A DNA stretch of 64,000 nucleotides from the NCBI GenBank assembly GCA_036785325.1, contig JAXIVH010000014.1:8106759-8170758 (forward strand), in the 5' to 3' direction. This document shows positions 1 to 13,674 of the stretch, in pieces (the stretch's first letter is position 1; each line of letters begins with the position of its first letter). A program made the translations under genes and the position numbers. Under the pieces are notes generated by a model. The model did not search any database. It saw only the letters and a program-made list of their open reading frames with translations, and was not told the DNA's origin. The stretch is from Urophycis tenuis. Its lineage: Eukaryota; Chordata; Actinopteri; Gadiformes; Phycidae.

Positions 1-35
1 AATGTGCTGTATAGAGTCACTCTCTTTACATAATG

Positions 36-36
<1 letters not shown>

Positions 37-95
<59 letters not shown>
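37..95. repeat. (TG)n microsatellite before a 3' splice site
   Basis: An almost pure TG tract of about 59 bases. It ends 16 bases before the exon that begins at 112, so it takes the place of much of the usual intron 3' end. The short stretch after it is T-rich and ends in ACAG. Confidence 0.9.
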
Positions 96-96
<1 letters not shown>

Positions 97-111
97 GGGT
101 TTGTTTTACAG

Positions 112-996
112 GATTTTCTCACAGTGTGCTGCCCAGAGATAGGATCTAACCCCAAAGCTCTGGGCGTTCTCCCTGGCACCAGCATCCAAGAGCTGACTGA
201 GCAGTGTGCCTCACGCTTTGAACAAGGTTGGTTAGCAAGCGGCCATCAGGGACTGGTTCTGTTGAACCAGCGACTAAGTTCCTGCCATCTGAAGGTCAAA
301 CGCAACATGAACACTTTATATTTCGATTTTTCATCAGAATTGCAGAAAATTCACCTTTACCTCATGTCACTCTTGTGTTGGAAGTTCCCACAAACAGAAT
401 CTATTCATTATTCTCCAATAACAATAATGTTTGCTTTTAAAGCCGCATTGTCGAGGATTTAGTGGCATCTACTGGTGAGGCTGCAGATTGCAACCAACTG
501 AATACCATAAAAATATGTGAAAAATTAGCAACTGTTTTTTTTTCAATACTGTGTTTGGTATTTTCTATCTCCAAGTAGAAATGCTGCTCCTGCTTACCTG
601 CTGTGTTTCTGTGTGTCATCCATAGACTCCTACATCATCAGCGTGTTCATGGACGGCGTCACCCGGCCCTTGGCACCCACAGAGCTGGCTCTGGGTGTGA
701 AGAGCAGCCTGCCACCAGGGGGCTACTGTTTTGTGTTCCACCCGGCCCACCTGCCGCCCGGCCTGCCGCCCGGCCTGCCCACCGGCCTGCCGCCCGGCCT
801 GCCCACCGGCCTGCCCACCGGCCTGCCGCCCGGCCTGCCGCCCAGCCTGCCCACCACGGCCCCTCCCCCCGGGGACGCAGAGTGCGTCGACGGTGGCGGT
901 CCCGTGGAATCTGGTTACCGGGACGATGCGACCGCGGCCGTGGCGTCGGCTGACGCTGTTCAGGAGCCAGAAGGGGAAAGTCTGATCAGTTTGTAA
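112..996 (+). CDS. 3' end of a gene with a probable RA-like C-terminal domain and an LPPG repeat tail
   Basis: Two exons are visible: 112-226 (acceptor TTTTACAG, donor GTTGGT) and 626-996 (acceptor CCATAG, stop TAA 994-996). They join in phase to give 161 residues. The first part reads DFLTVCCPEIGSNPKALGVL, then SIQELTEQCASRFEQ, DSYIISVFMDGVTRPLAP and LPPGGYCFVFHP. The pattern of a QxCAxxF helix, a DGxxxPLxP loop and a closing FVF strand resembles the C-terminal Ras-association domain of RIN-family Rab5 exchange factors, but I recognise this only by pattern. After the domain come about nine tetrapeptides of LPPG/LPTG, then an acidic tail ending ESLISL. Upstream exons lie outside the window. 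The family assignment is a guess; the exon structure is firm. Confidence 0.6.
751..853 (+). repeat. Coding 12-bp tandem repeat (LPPG/LPTG)
   Basis: About eight to nine copies of a GC-rich 12-bp unit encoding LPPG or LPTG, directly after the folded C-terminal domain of the gene ending at 996. The length is a multiple of three, so copy-number changes keep the frame. Confidence 0.85.
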
Positions 997-1478
997 TGCT
1001 TTGGCGGGCTTCCACAAACAATTTCTAGTAGCACAGTATTACAACATAATCAATGTTTACATTGTATACATATAGAAAGTGTATTTCTACCTTGGCATAT
1101 AACCAGAATCACAAACAGGACAGCAATGTCAAATAACTTTTTCAAATTATCTTCTTTCTAATTCTTGTTTTCAAAGTTACAAACCCCAAAGTTTAGTCAA
1201 TTAAACACCGTAGTGTATTTGAAAATAGGCACGTACAATATGTACAGTATCATCACATTAACATGTGCAATACTTTGTTCTCCAATGCAAACAAAAACAA
1301 CCGAGAGAAACTGGTTGCAACCAGATCATTTGGAGAGAAAAAAGGTATTTTAGAAATAAGCAATGTGAAAAGAATATGTAATTATGAATAATTTTGTCAA
1401 TGTTTATAAATAAAAACTGAAAATTTACGAGCTGGCAACTCCGTAATCAATCTTTCAAATGTTTTGATACGGTTTGTA

Positions 1479-1484
1479 AATAAA
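1479..1484 (+). promoter_or_regulatory. Candidate poly(A) signal AATAAA
   Basis: AATAAA lies about 480 bases after the stop at 996, in AT-rich sequence. Another AATAAA is at 1409-1414. Either could end the transcript of the first gene. Confidence 0.35.
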
Positions 1485-1840
1485 TTCCCATGTGTACACC
1501 ATGCTGTTCACTTCTTTTTAATAGATATTAGACACATTTATTGTTAGCATCTTGACATTTTTATTTAGCATTGCCAGCTGTTAATTTTTGCTAGTTGAAA
1601 ATCAAATGTTGTATTTGGAGAAAAAAATCAATATAAAAAAAACCTTAGTTTTAATTTAAACCTGCATTATGTACTTTTTACGTATTTGAATTTTTACTGC
1701 TGCTGCACTAGAAGGTTTCCTAAGAATAAATCGTGTCCATCCACGTTCAGTTTCAATATCAATATAATCCGCAATCCAAAAGACAAGATGAAATAAGATG
1801 CACATAACTGAGATAATGATGCCATTCTCAATGTGGTGCC

Positions 1841-1843
<3 letters not shown>

Positions 1844-1927
<84 letters not shown>

Positions 1928-1959
1928 TGTGTGTCCGTGTGTGTGCGTGTGTGTGTGTT
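1844..1959. repeat. (TG)n microsatellite
   Basis: About 115 bases of TG, interrupted near the end by CG and CC steps. It explains the long Cys-Val and His-Thr frames on both strands. Confidence 0.9.
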
Positions 1960-3115
1960 GTTTTCCACAGCACACCTGGAGAAAGTAAACAAAACCCTGG
2001 TAAAGGTGAATTCAAACTAAAATGATGAAAAAATTCAGGAGAAAAAAGCATCCTATCTTCTCTTTGTGGTACGCATACGTATCCACTGAGGAAATGGGAA
2101 AAACACACCGTTGTTCGACAAATAGGAAAACAGCTACACCGTCCTTTCTTTTAACGGCATAGCAGTCGCGTCACAGAGGGGACTGTGACTGGCCAAGGCT
2201 TGTTAGCCTCCTCACATCCACAAGGTTCCGGAACTACTGTGAAGATCACCCGCCTCTTTTTCGAGGGTAGCCTAGCAAAGCCACTGACTTAATGAGGTCC
2301 TCCAACGACAGCCCCTCAATGCTAACAAGCTTCCGGTAAGCTATCAGACTCACAATGCTGGAAGCGTTTGGCAACTGATAAAGCACCACGTGACCACGTA
2401 AAATAAATCCCTACAGTTTAAAGTGCATTTCATCTTGTACAAAGGTGTCCACACGCATACATTAGATATTGTCTTAATTTATTAAGAATTGGTTCATTTA
2501 TTCTTGTTGTATGTGCACCAGTACAAACACGTCCTTGCTAATAGCAGGGTCACGGTATCAACATGGTTGACAGGGGTTTGCAGGGGCTGAATGGATTATG
2601 GGGGAGGCCTACCTACCTATTAGTGACAAGGTTACACGTGGCATTTGTGACCCCACAATAATAGCAAATATATATCTTTACCTTTAAAAATATATATTTG
2701 GTATCTGGTATATAAAAAAAAAATCACAATGACATTTCAAACTCAATGACAATTATGCACTTGATTTATCTAAGGGGTTACAAAAGAAGAGAAACAAATA
2801 TCCAGTGATAGAATTATTGCATCCCAGCACTTATTTTTTCTTGAGTAAGCCAATCTAAATATTTGTAACATAACTATAAATATGTTTAATAATCAAACAA
2901 ATAATAATTTCCCTCATCATGGAATGTATTGCTCAGGATGTGTGAGAGTATGTGTTATCTGAAATGAAAGTGATAGCTGTATTTCGACCTGTGTCAGGCC
3001 TTTATTCAAAAGAATAATTGAAAACTCTTCTGGGGTTGCATGATATATTGCCCATGACACAGAACTTTATTAAATGATGTGCATATTTCACAGCCAAGGG
3101 CCTACTGACAGATTG

Positions 3116-3477
3116 TCTAGCATGATCCTGGAGAGTAGACACCATTATGTCCACAGAGCATCTAGCATGATACTGGAGAGTAGACACCAATATATCCACA
3201 GAGCATCTAGCATGATGCTGGAGAGTAGACACCATTATGTCCACAGAGCATCTAGCATGATACTGGAGAGTAGACACCAATATATCCACAGAGCATCTAG
3301 CATGATGCTGGAGAGTAGACACCATTATGTCCACAGAGCATCTAGCATGATCCTGGAGAGTAGACACCATTATGTCCACAGAGCATCTAGCATGATACTG
3401 GAGAGTAGACACCAATATATCCACAGAGCATCTAGCATGATGCTGGAGAGTAGACACCATTAAGTCCACAGACTGTC
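3116..3477. repeat. 45-bp minisatellite, about 8 copies
   Basis: A tandem array of a 45-bp unit starting CTAGCATGATNCTGGAGAGT and ending CCACAGAGCAT. Units mostly alternate between two types, one with ACCATTATGTCC and one with ACCAATATATCC. Because 45 is divisible by three, the array stays open in frames on both strands. I see no splice sites or homology that would make it coding. Confidence 0.9.
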
Positions 3478-4034
3478 CAGTATAATTCTAGAGTGTAGAA
3501 ACCAATATTGCAAATTTCTCCAGTATTGTGTGTTGACTTCTACACACAGTTATCGAGTTGGGCTACAATGAAAGTCAAGCGGGCAAGCTTGCAAGTCTAT
3601 GAAAAGATAGGTACAGTTTGTTTTTCAAAATGGGAAGTACTGGGTTCATTGACACATGTGTACACCAAAAATGGTTCCAAATTGTCAGTTTGTTCTCAAT
3701 ATGAAACAGAACCATCGTTTTCGTAAACAAAGCACCTCCTTTGGAATTTGGAATCATGCTAGAGCTAGACTATCTGTGAATAGGCTATTGGGTACAAAAT
3801 AGAGACCCTTTCAGACAATTTTGTATTGTTATCTCAAGAAAGCAATCATCTTAATGATTAGCAATAATTAGGCTACATAGAAAGCTACATAGAAAGATTG
3901 AAAGAACTAACTCTTCTCATTTTCATGAATCAATTTCAAACCATTTCTGTGTTCGGTCAATATTCTCCAGTGTAGCACACAAGAGCCAAATAAAGACAGG
4001 TGTGTATCGAGGAAACACCCAATGACAGTTCAGC

Positions 4035-4135
<101 letters not shown>

Positions 4136-4292
4136 ACATGTCATGGTTTTAATGATCATAACATAACATCCACCGCACACCTAAATCTCTGTGATAAGCC
4201 ACTAACAAGCTAACGGGCTGCATGTCCACTACGAGCAGTCCCACCTACTACGTCACAGGCTGCTTCGGCCATTCATGATGCATTTGATTTGT

Positions 4293-4395
<103 letters not shown>

Positions 4396-5366
4396 GGCAT
4401 TGAGAGTTAGTCTGGTTCATAAAAGTGTGAGGACCAGAGGTTGCCATTTTTAATAAGTGACAGAATCGGACTGAGCAGAGCGACCACAACAACTTGAGAA
4501 TCTATGTGACCAATCTGGTCAACATTGAACTCTGAAGGCTGCTATTCAGAAGCTGCTTCCTAGGATCGACTATCTGCAGCAGAGCCATACCTTCAGGTGA
4601 TAAATAGGTAAGCAGATCAACTGTCCTGCTGATAAACCAGGTGAGCAGCATGCTTTTGGTTGGCTTTCTGAATTGAATGCAGGTGGCTGTGTTTCTTTTG
4701 ACTGACAAAATGATTGTTTGTGATCCTGTGGGTTTTAAAGATGCTTCTGAAAATTAACTAGGTTTGCTTTCTATCTTTTTTGATTTAGACATTGTAATAA
4801 CTAAATCGTTTCCAATACAAGTCCACTTGCAATAAACATTTTGCAACACAGGTATTTATCCTTTATTTTCAAGAATGCTAATATAATGCATGCAGTTACA
4901 ATGAATAGTAAAAGGTGAGTAAGAAATTATATATTTAGTTTACTGTGTTTTTTTTTCAGCAGTTTAACATAAAATGACAACATACAAAAAAACTTGCAAA
5001 TTTCAGATTGTCGTGGTTCTTTAAGAACAAAGTAAGGTTTGTCAGCCTTACAGGATAGAGCACAGCTCGTTCGACATTTTTCAATAGTTACATTATTTTT
5101 TTTATAGATTTATATTTATATTTTGCATGCGTGTCTCGAACCAGGGATCGAGGGAAACGGCATTTCGGATATTGTGTTTGTCCTGTACATTCATGAAAAC
5201 TGACAACAAAGTTGACTTGACTTGACTTGACATTCAGGGCTCTTTTCTTATTACTATATATTCTTATTATATTCTTCTTGTACTGCTTTCATCCACGGCT
5301 CGGTGCCCCTTCCTTCCTCGTGATGTTTTGATGGTGAATCCTGCTCTGTGGTTCTTTGCTTGAAGG

Positions 5367-6833
<1,467 letters not shown>

Positions 6834-6934
6834 TTCGTCCTTTACTTATACAGCACAGCTTCACTCTAGTGTGGTTATTCGTGTTACATTTAGCATTTTC
6901 AAGGAAACAGCTATGTATATATAATGAATGAAGT

Positions 6935-6940
6935 AATAAA
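6935..6940 (+). promoter_or_regulatory. pth2: Poly(A) signal of pth2
   Basis: AATAAA 102 bases after the pth2 stop codon, followed by T-rich sequence. Position and spacing fit a short 3' UTR. Confidence 0.6.
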
Positions 6941-7243
6941 CTTTACCCTGAACTAAACTCAGTAGGCCTATGTAAAATATTTTAATAGTCCCAGAGGCAA
7001 AAGGCATGTGTAAGTTGGTGTTGAATGTGTATTCTGAAACAGTTGGTTTGCAGATATTAAATTATTTACACAATTCTGGTCAATTTGTTGTTCCACATTT
7101 CACGTGATTTTGTTCTAAATAATTAGGGCGGGTGTCAAATTATTGCACCCGTTGTTATATATTACAAACACCAGTTTTTTTCCTTTGCTTTTGAGGGATG
7201 TTGGAGCAAAACAAAAAGGTTTTGTCTTTTGGCAGCCCAGTAG

Positions 7244-7602
7244 CTTCAACGGCATCTCCAAAAAACAATCCAGTCACTACAATAAAATGTTGGCGTTGTA
7301 CGTTTCTGAACCAACATACGATCCGTAGTTATGTTTGAGTGGCAGACGCCACCTAGCGGCCCTAGCGAGTATTGTACGGGAAAGTGGAGCAGGCTAGAAG
7401 ACGTTGAAATAAACCGATTTATTACTGTATATTAATACACTATATATTATTATACTATATACTAATGTACGGGTTTTTTGTGACCAGCAGCATATTTCTC
7501 GTTTCAATCGTTGGTTGAAATGTCGAGATTCAATGTTTCCAGAAACGCACATGCCAACATTTTATTGTGGTGACTGGATTGCTTTTGGAGATGCCGTTGA
7601 AG
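7244..7602. mobile_element. MITE-like inverted repeat
   Basis: The left arm starts CTTCAACGGCATCTCC at 7244 and the right arm ends with its complement at 7602. About 50 bases (7244-7294 against 7553-7602) match with very few differences, and weaker matching (around CGTTTCTG) continues inward. Total length is about 359 bp with an unrelated centre. The arms suggest a non-autonomous DNA transposon or a folded inverted duplication. I found no clear target-site duplication. Confidence 0.5.
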
Positions 7603-8161
7603 CAGGCAGATGTTTTACTGTCCCCAGTGATCAATCAGCAGAAACTAAACCTTAAACAGTTTTAAACTTTTACGCAGGCGATTGGTGTTAGAAGACACAT
7701 TAGAAGAGTTGTGGATCTCCTACAACCTGACTGAGAAACTGATAAGTCATAAGGAAACTCAAGGTCATGCATTGCATTTGTTTCAAAAAAGTAATATTAC
7801 ATTATTAAAAGTAAAACACATGTTCTGGAATGGACCGTGGATTTATTCTTTAAAGAGATATCTCCTTACGGGAATGGAAATATCACATAACGAACCTCTT
7901 CATCACTGAATGTATATTAATTACATATGTGGTAAATGATACATTTTATTTAGAAGTCAGTTTCTGTCCTTTCCTTATAGATCTTTATATATTTGCAATA
8001 TTGTTTGTTGTATTATATTACTGTCATTTTATGTTTTCTTCAAAATAACCCTAAGAGTCAACATGTCAATATGTCAACCTCTCTCTCACACACATACCCT
8101 TGTGTTTGGTGTGGTCTGTGTGTTTTCATCTTAGTTTTTTATTCAATTGATTCAGAACCAC

Positions 8162-9525
8162 TTAAGGTACTATTAACACCAGACCCTCTAGCCTGCCAAT
8201 CATCTCCTGGAGCTGCATCCTATTGGCTTGTCTGCATCTGTCCCTCCTCTCCAGTAACAAGGCCTCTGTCTGTCGTAGCAGTCGGGAGGCCTCTGAGGCC
8301 TGCAGCTTTCCTGCCAGCGGCACCCCGTCACTTGACCGCTCTGCTGGGGTGCGGCTGTGTTGTGTTCCAGTCTCCCCCCGGAGCCTGAGCCTGTATCCCT
8401 GGGATAAAGGACCAGGGGGAATATGTGTAGAGAGGCACAGGGACGAGGAGAGTGATGTCTGCAACATATCAGGTAATGTCCCGCTGTGGCTTCCTGGTAG
8501 TTTGTCTTCTCTTGCTGTTCCCCGCCTGTGTCCTGGCTCCTCCTTCTCTCTTCGCTGTCCTCTCTAAACACAAGATGGTGTGGTTACAGTTCATAATAAG
8601 GGTACACTCATTAACCAGTTATTAACATTAGTCAATGCAGTAATAAACATAATCATATAGCATTGTCATGGGGGCTAGGGTTAGGGTTGGGATTAGAGTA
8701 AGACCCTAACCCTGACTAGTGAGCTAGTGAGTTAGTGAGTTAAATAATGTAGAAATTAAAGTCTTACCAAGTCTTACCAATGAAGAAGAATATTAGAAGA
8801 AGAATATTCTATGTGTTTCCCATACCAACTGGGCCATTACTAAATAATCAATTTAAAAGCTTTGGGTAGCCATGTTGCATATCGTGTGCACTGTGCATCT
8901 GTTTACCATTTGCAGAGTCGGAAGTCCCAACAGCATGTCTTCCAAGCTCTGCAGCCCTCGGTTTCCATGGTGGCAAACAGCTCTGCTTCTATTGGCCGCG
9001 ACTTTAGGGTCTTGATCAACGAGACACGCCTCCCTTTTCTCCCCTCTCCCTCCCTCTGTCGCGTGGCACTCCACCACACTGTCCTATGCAAATGGACATA
9101 GAGAGTACAGCGCTAGAGAGCCGGACGTAAGAGAGTTGGTCACCGCTGCACAACACAAGGGCCTTTTGAATAGTGCTGCCAAAAGCAGAATGCACCACTG
9201 TTGCATAGGTTATATTATAATTATTATTGATTATTGTAAGATCTAAACTGGTCACGGATGATGCATCTGGGGGGGGGGGGGGGGGGGGGGTAACGTGTTC
9301 ATGCCATAAGTAACATAAATGTGTTATGCCTGAACAAGGTGTGTCTGTGTATCTGTCACACTCTGTGGTCTACACACAGTCTGCTGCTCACACAGTTATC
9401 GGCCTCACCATCCACGCCCAGAACAACTTCTCTGTATGTTTCCAGTTGACGTAGGACTCCAGGAGATGGCACAGCTCCTGCATACGGACACACTCCTAAG
9501 TCGGCACACGCACACGCACACGCAC

Positions 9526-9564
<39 letters not shown>

Positions 9565-11493
9565 GTAATGCATTTCCTGGCCTGTCATCTTTGGATTACA
9601 ACGCATTGTCTGATTTCTGATCTGGACTACTCCAGCAGCTGACTCAATATAGTTTTTAGATCTATTACAAAATAGGGTCAGCCTGTTATTCTTTGTCATG
9701 TGTAGAGGATAGTGACAATAAACACGATTACCATAGTTAGTTAACATATGCATGGGACACGATCCAATGAAAAAGGGTAACTAACTGTGTTAGTGTACCT
9801 GAACGGTACACTTAACACACTACTATTAACCTGGTGATCTGCTTCCACTGTGACGCCCTACTGACAATAATGTGTATCTACTACTAATCTAATAATGTGT
9901 ATCTACTACTAATCTAATAATATGTATCTACTACTAATCTAATGTGTATCTACTACTAATCTAATAATGTGTATCTACTACTAATCTAATAATATGTATC
10001 TACTACTAATCTAATGTGTATCTACTACTAATCTAATAATGTGTATCTACTACTAATCTAATAATGTGTATCTACTACTAATCTAATAATGTGTATCTAC
10101 TACTAATCTAATAATATGTATCTACTACTAATCTAATAATGTGTATCTACTACTAATCTAATAATATGTATCTACTACTAATCTAATAATGTGTATCTAC
10201 TACTAATCTAATAATGTGTATCTACTACTAATCTAATAATGTGTATCTACTACTAATCTAATAATGTGTATCTACTACTAATCTAATAATGTGTATCTAC
10301 TACTTATCTAATAATATGTATCTACTACTAATCTAATAATGTGTATCTTCTACTAATCTAATAATATGTATCTACTACTAATCTAATGTGTATCTACTAC
10401 TAATCTAATAATGTGTATCTACTACTAATCTAATAATATGTATCTACTACTAATCTAATGTGTATCTACTACTAATCTAATAATGTGTATCTACTACTAA
10501 TCTAATAATATGTATCTACTACTAATCTAATGTGTATCTACTACTAATCTAATAATGTGTATCTACTACTAATCTAATAATGTGTATCTACTACTAATCT
10601 AATAATGTGTATCTACTACTAATCTAATAATATGTATCTACTACTAATCTAATAATGTGTATCTACTACTAATCTAATAATATGTATCTACTACTAATCT
10701 AATAATGTGTATCTACTACTAATCTAATAATGTGTATCTACTACTAATCTAATAATGTGTATCTACTACTAATCTAATAATGTGTATCTACTACTAATCT
10801 AATAATGTGTATCTACTACTTATCTAATAATATGTATCTACTACTAATCTAATAATGTGTATCTTCTACTAATCTAATAATGTGTATATACTACTAATCT
10901 AATGTGTATCTACAACTAATCTAATAATATGTATCTATGACTAATCTAATAATGTATATCGTCCTACTCACCTAATGAATGCCTCTCATGGATTCAACAT
11001 GAGATTTTAGATACAAATGTTTTGTTGTGTGGGGGCAATTATGCTGAGGTTGATGCTGTAGTGTCATAGTTGAAAAATAAAAGCTGTATTATAACAGAAA
11101 AACCCAAACTGAATCTGTTCTGTGCTGCAGAGTACAGCAACACGGAAGACCATCAGAGAAGGGCTTCTTTGGGAACAGATTGTGTTAGAGTTGGACCATG
11201 TGGCTTTGAGTGCATTGAATTGACACATGCAGATAAAATAAACATGCGCGCACACATTTACCTCCTGCAGTGCAGAGTTCTGTTCAGAGATGAAGGTGGA
11301 AGAGGAGGAGGATGAGGAGGAAAGACCGAGGGACAGGATCTAAGTAGAGAAAATACCTCTTAGTAAGAGGGAATGTTTAATTCATGTTCAGTTTATACAC
11401 CTCAGGAACTTTGTCATTAAACACACATGTGTTCTTCAAGCTCTTGGGTTATTGGTTATTGGCAAGACTGGGCCTTTATCTGACCATAAACAG

Positions 11494-11541
<48 letters not shown>

Positions 11542-12995
11542 CCCTCACCATGTGGATTAGTTTGCTCCGTTCTTCCTGCATGGACAGAAGGCTCCTCCTC
11601 TGGAACCTCAAAGAGCCAATAAGCCACTGTAGTTTCCTCAGAGTGGGGCGGTCCCACTGGGCCCCGTGCACAGTGGGAGGAGTCACCCGAGGAACCTGGG
11701 ATAACAATTTGAGACGTGCAATATTTGGTTGACATATGATTGCATGGCAAATTTACTAAATGCATTCATCAGTCTTGAAACACAATGTGCCTTGAGCGAA
11801 TATGAGTGTTGATGGCATTACGGTGCATCGTTGGTATTGTGGTAGGGAGGGAGCTTGCAATCCTACAGAAAATATTACTTATTGACATTTATCTAAATTC
11901 TACCATTAAGAAAGCATAAGGTATGAGGTTTCCTGTTTTCTAACTCAACCTTGGTTTTGCTTGTTTATTCTACCACACTGCATTCCTAACCACAGCTGAT
12001 GGGAGGGATCCCACTCCTGTGTTCCATCTCAAGGTTTCTTCCTTGATACACAAGGGTGTTCCACCTCACCATGTAGAGGGTCTGGGGTTAGGGAGGGTAT
12101 CGTATAATGTGGGCCTGTTAAGTCCTTTGACACTGCAACTGTGATGAAGGGCTATACAATAAATGCAATGGACATGACTGTAGCGCATACCCCTGCAGGT
12201 TCCGGCTGCGTGGAGTCTAGTTGCTGTGCTCTGTGCGCCAGCATAGTCTCCAGTGTACCTGCAGCCAGCAGCCAGCCCAGGGCCAGGAGCAGGTCTCTGC
12301 TGCAGGGGCTACACTCCTCCCCTCGCTCTCCCACACATTTTATCCAGTCAATGTGGTAGCCACTCTGCCACAGGCCTAGAGCCACCTGCTTCCTGTAGTC
12401 AGAGGCTAGCAACAACGTGACAAAGAGGGGAAAATATGTCATTAGAAATAAGTAGATTTTCTTTGAAGGAAATGTAAATAAGGGTTTTAAAAGTTAATTT
12501 AAGGTAATTTAAAGTTAATTACTTTTGGTCATAATGCTTACCTATGCCAAAAAAGAAGTGAAGCATGGCTATTTATGTGGTATACACAGTTGAACTGTTC
12601 AACTGAATACACAACAACTCTACTGCTTCTCAGGGTATCACTACTCACTAGGCATCGCTCACTAGCCAAGTCGTTTCAAAAGTGTTACCTACCCCCTGGC
12701 GACTTGAGGGAAGCTTCAGTAGAAATCATGTTACATGTTTTAAGAACGCCGGCGAGCAATCTCCAAAATGGATCTTCCTGCAAAACAAGAACGGAACGGT
12801 TCACGTCTTAGGAACTGTACGCATAGTGGGAAGAGGGTCGTGTTATTCCTAACTTACCACCTCAGGTCCAGAGTTGAATTTAGCCCGTCTGAAAACCTCC
12901 GGCGTGGGAACAGAGTCCAGGCCGGTAGCTGTGAGCAGTTTGCACAAAACATCGATCACCTCCTTGACTTTGACAGTTCTTTTACTTGGACGCAT
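8162..12995 (-). CDS. tedc1: Tubulin epsilon and delta complex protein 1 (C14orf80 homologue)
   Basis: Seven coding exons on the minus strand, in transcript order: 12995-12858, 12777-12693, 12405-12191, 11695-11549, 11339-11262, 9495-9409 and 8458-8162. All have GT-AG borders and matching phases, giving 348 residues. Recognisable parts are PTPEVFRRAKF in exon 1, DLLLALGWLLAAGTLE in exon 3, QWLIGSLRFQRRSLLSMQEE in exon 4 and TEKLFWAWM in exon 6. As I recall it, the human protein has PEIFRRAKF, LLLALSWLLA, VQWLMGKLRFR and PIFWQWMD at matching places. Exon 5 carries a Ser run. The family works with TEDC2 and the delta/epsilon tubulins in triplet microtubules of centrioles. The last exon is the least certain because the C-terminus is poorly conserved. 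Confidence 0.8.
8677..8713. repeat. Short inverted telomere-like motif
   Basis: AGGGTTAGGGT at 8677-8687 faces ACCCTAACCCT at 8703-8713, giving an 11-bp perfect inverted repeat with a 15-base spacer. It lies in the last tedc1 intron. Confidence 0.6.
9506..9562. repeat. (CA)n microsatellite (TG on the tedc1 sense strand)
   Basis: A CA tract with CG interruptions. On the tedc1 strand it reads (TG)n and ends about 10 bases before the exon 6 acceptor (CTTAG, exon from 9495). Confidence 0.9.
9871..10965. repeat. 25-bp minisatellite with 516-bp higher-order repeat
   Basis: About 44 copies of a 25-bp unit, AATAATGTGTATCTACTACT followed by AATCT, with an ATATGTATC variant and 22-bp units lacking one AAT. 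Two rare variants recur together: a CTACTTATCT unit (10301 and 10817) and a GTGTATCTTC unit (10341 and 10857). Both pairs are exactly 516 bases apart, so a block of about 20 units was duplicated. The array fills most of the intron between tedc1 exons 5 and 6. Confidence 0.9.
11499..11540. repeat. (TG)n microsatellite (CA on the tedc1 sense strand)
   Basis: On the tedc1 strand this reads (CA)n and begins about 10 bases after the exon 4 donor (GTGAGG, exon end 11549). Confidence 0.9.
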
Positions 12996-13225
12996 GTTGC
13001 AGAACCTCTCACTGCTAGTTAGACAAGCGGAGTTGGCATGCTATTTGTATTTCTGGAGGGTTCCCGTGCATTTTTTTTTTTTTTATATATATATTAAAAA
13101 CAAGAATACGTGTTTACTAGTTAGCTTCTTTTTTTTTTTTTTTACATTTACTGCGTGAAGTGCAAATAGGGGGATCGTCAGACTCGCAGTGAGCTACAGT
13201 TGTGTTTTAGCGCCGTAAACAATCT

Positions 13226-13368
13226 CTTCCGGGTTAGCCGTTTCCAAGGAAATGAAACAGTGACGAAAATTATTTCCACCAATGTCTGAATGTGGCCAAG
13301 ACGTCACAAGAGTAAAAAGGCGGTGCCTTTAAACTAAAGAGCTTCATCTTACATGTCGTTGTGATTGG
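13226..13368 (-). promoter_or_regulatory. tedc1: Probable tedc1 promoter region
   Basis: Upstream of the tedc1 start on the minus strand there is CCCGGAAG (13226-13233), an ETS-type site, and AACCAAT (ATTGG at 13364-13368), a CCAAT box. A partial X-box-like palindrome, GTTTCCAAGGAAAT, sits near 13240. An ACGTCAC half CRE lies near 13300. These are motif matches only. Confidence 0.4.
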
Positions 13369-13674
13369 TTACATTTAATGTTTTATTATTAAATAATATT
13401 CAGGCATCTCCATCACCATCAGTGCATAATATGAACCATCTAGATTGCATAATATATTCTCTAATCACAAAATATGTTGAAAAGCAATCATCATTCATGA
13501 CCAATACATTTTACATTTCTTTTTAATATCAGTAACATTTATTTCAAATAAATCTGTTTAGAACCATAAAAACATCAACTATGCATTGACTTAACATATA
13601 AATGAATGACAAAATAGCTTTGGGTAATTGCAGACAGTGAACATATATATGTAGCTCATTCTCACTGAATGAAG

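Larger units (their letters stand above)
6834..8161. other. Spacer between pth2 and the 3' end of tedc1
   Basis: Convergent 3' ends: pth2 finishes near 6950 and tedc1 (minus strand) finishes at 8162. The middle holds a long inverted repeat (7244-7602). TTTATT at 7945-7950 reads AATAAA on the minus strand and could be the tedc1 poly(A) signal. No coding exon recognised. Confidence 0.55.

Noticed and set aside
8853..9077. Minus-strand frames between the last two tedc1 exons
   Set aside because: Considered as an extra tedc1 exon. The flanking exons already join in phase 0 and I see no convincing acceptor/donor pair giving a conserved insert.
9871..10965. CRISPR-like array appearance
   Set aside because: Units are directly abutting with no unique spacers, and the context is a vertebrate intron. 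It is a minisatellite.
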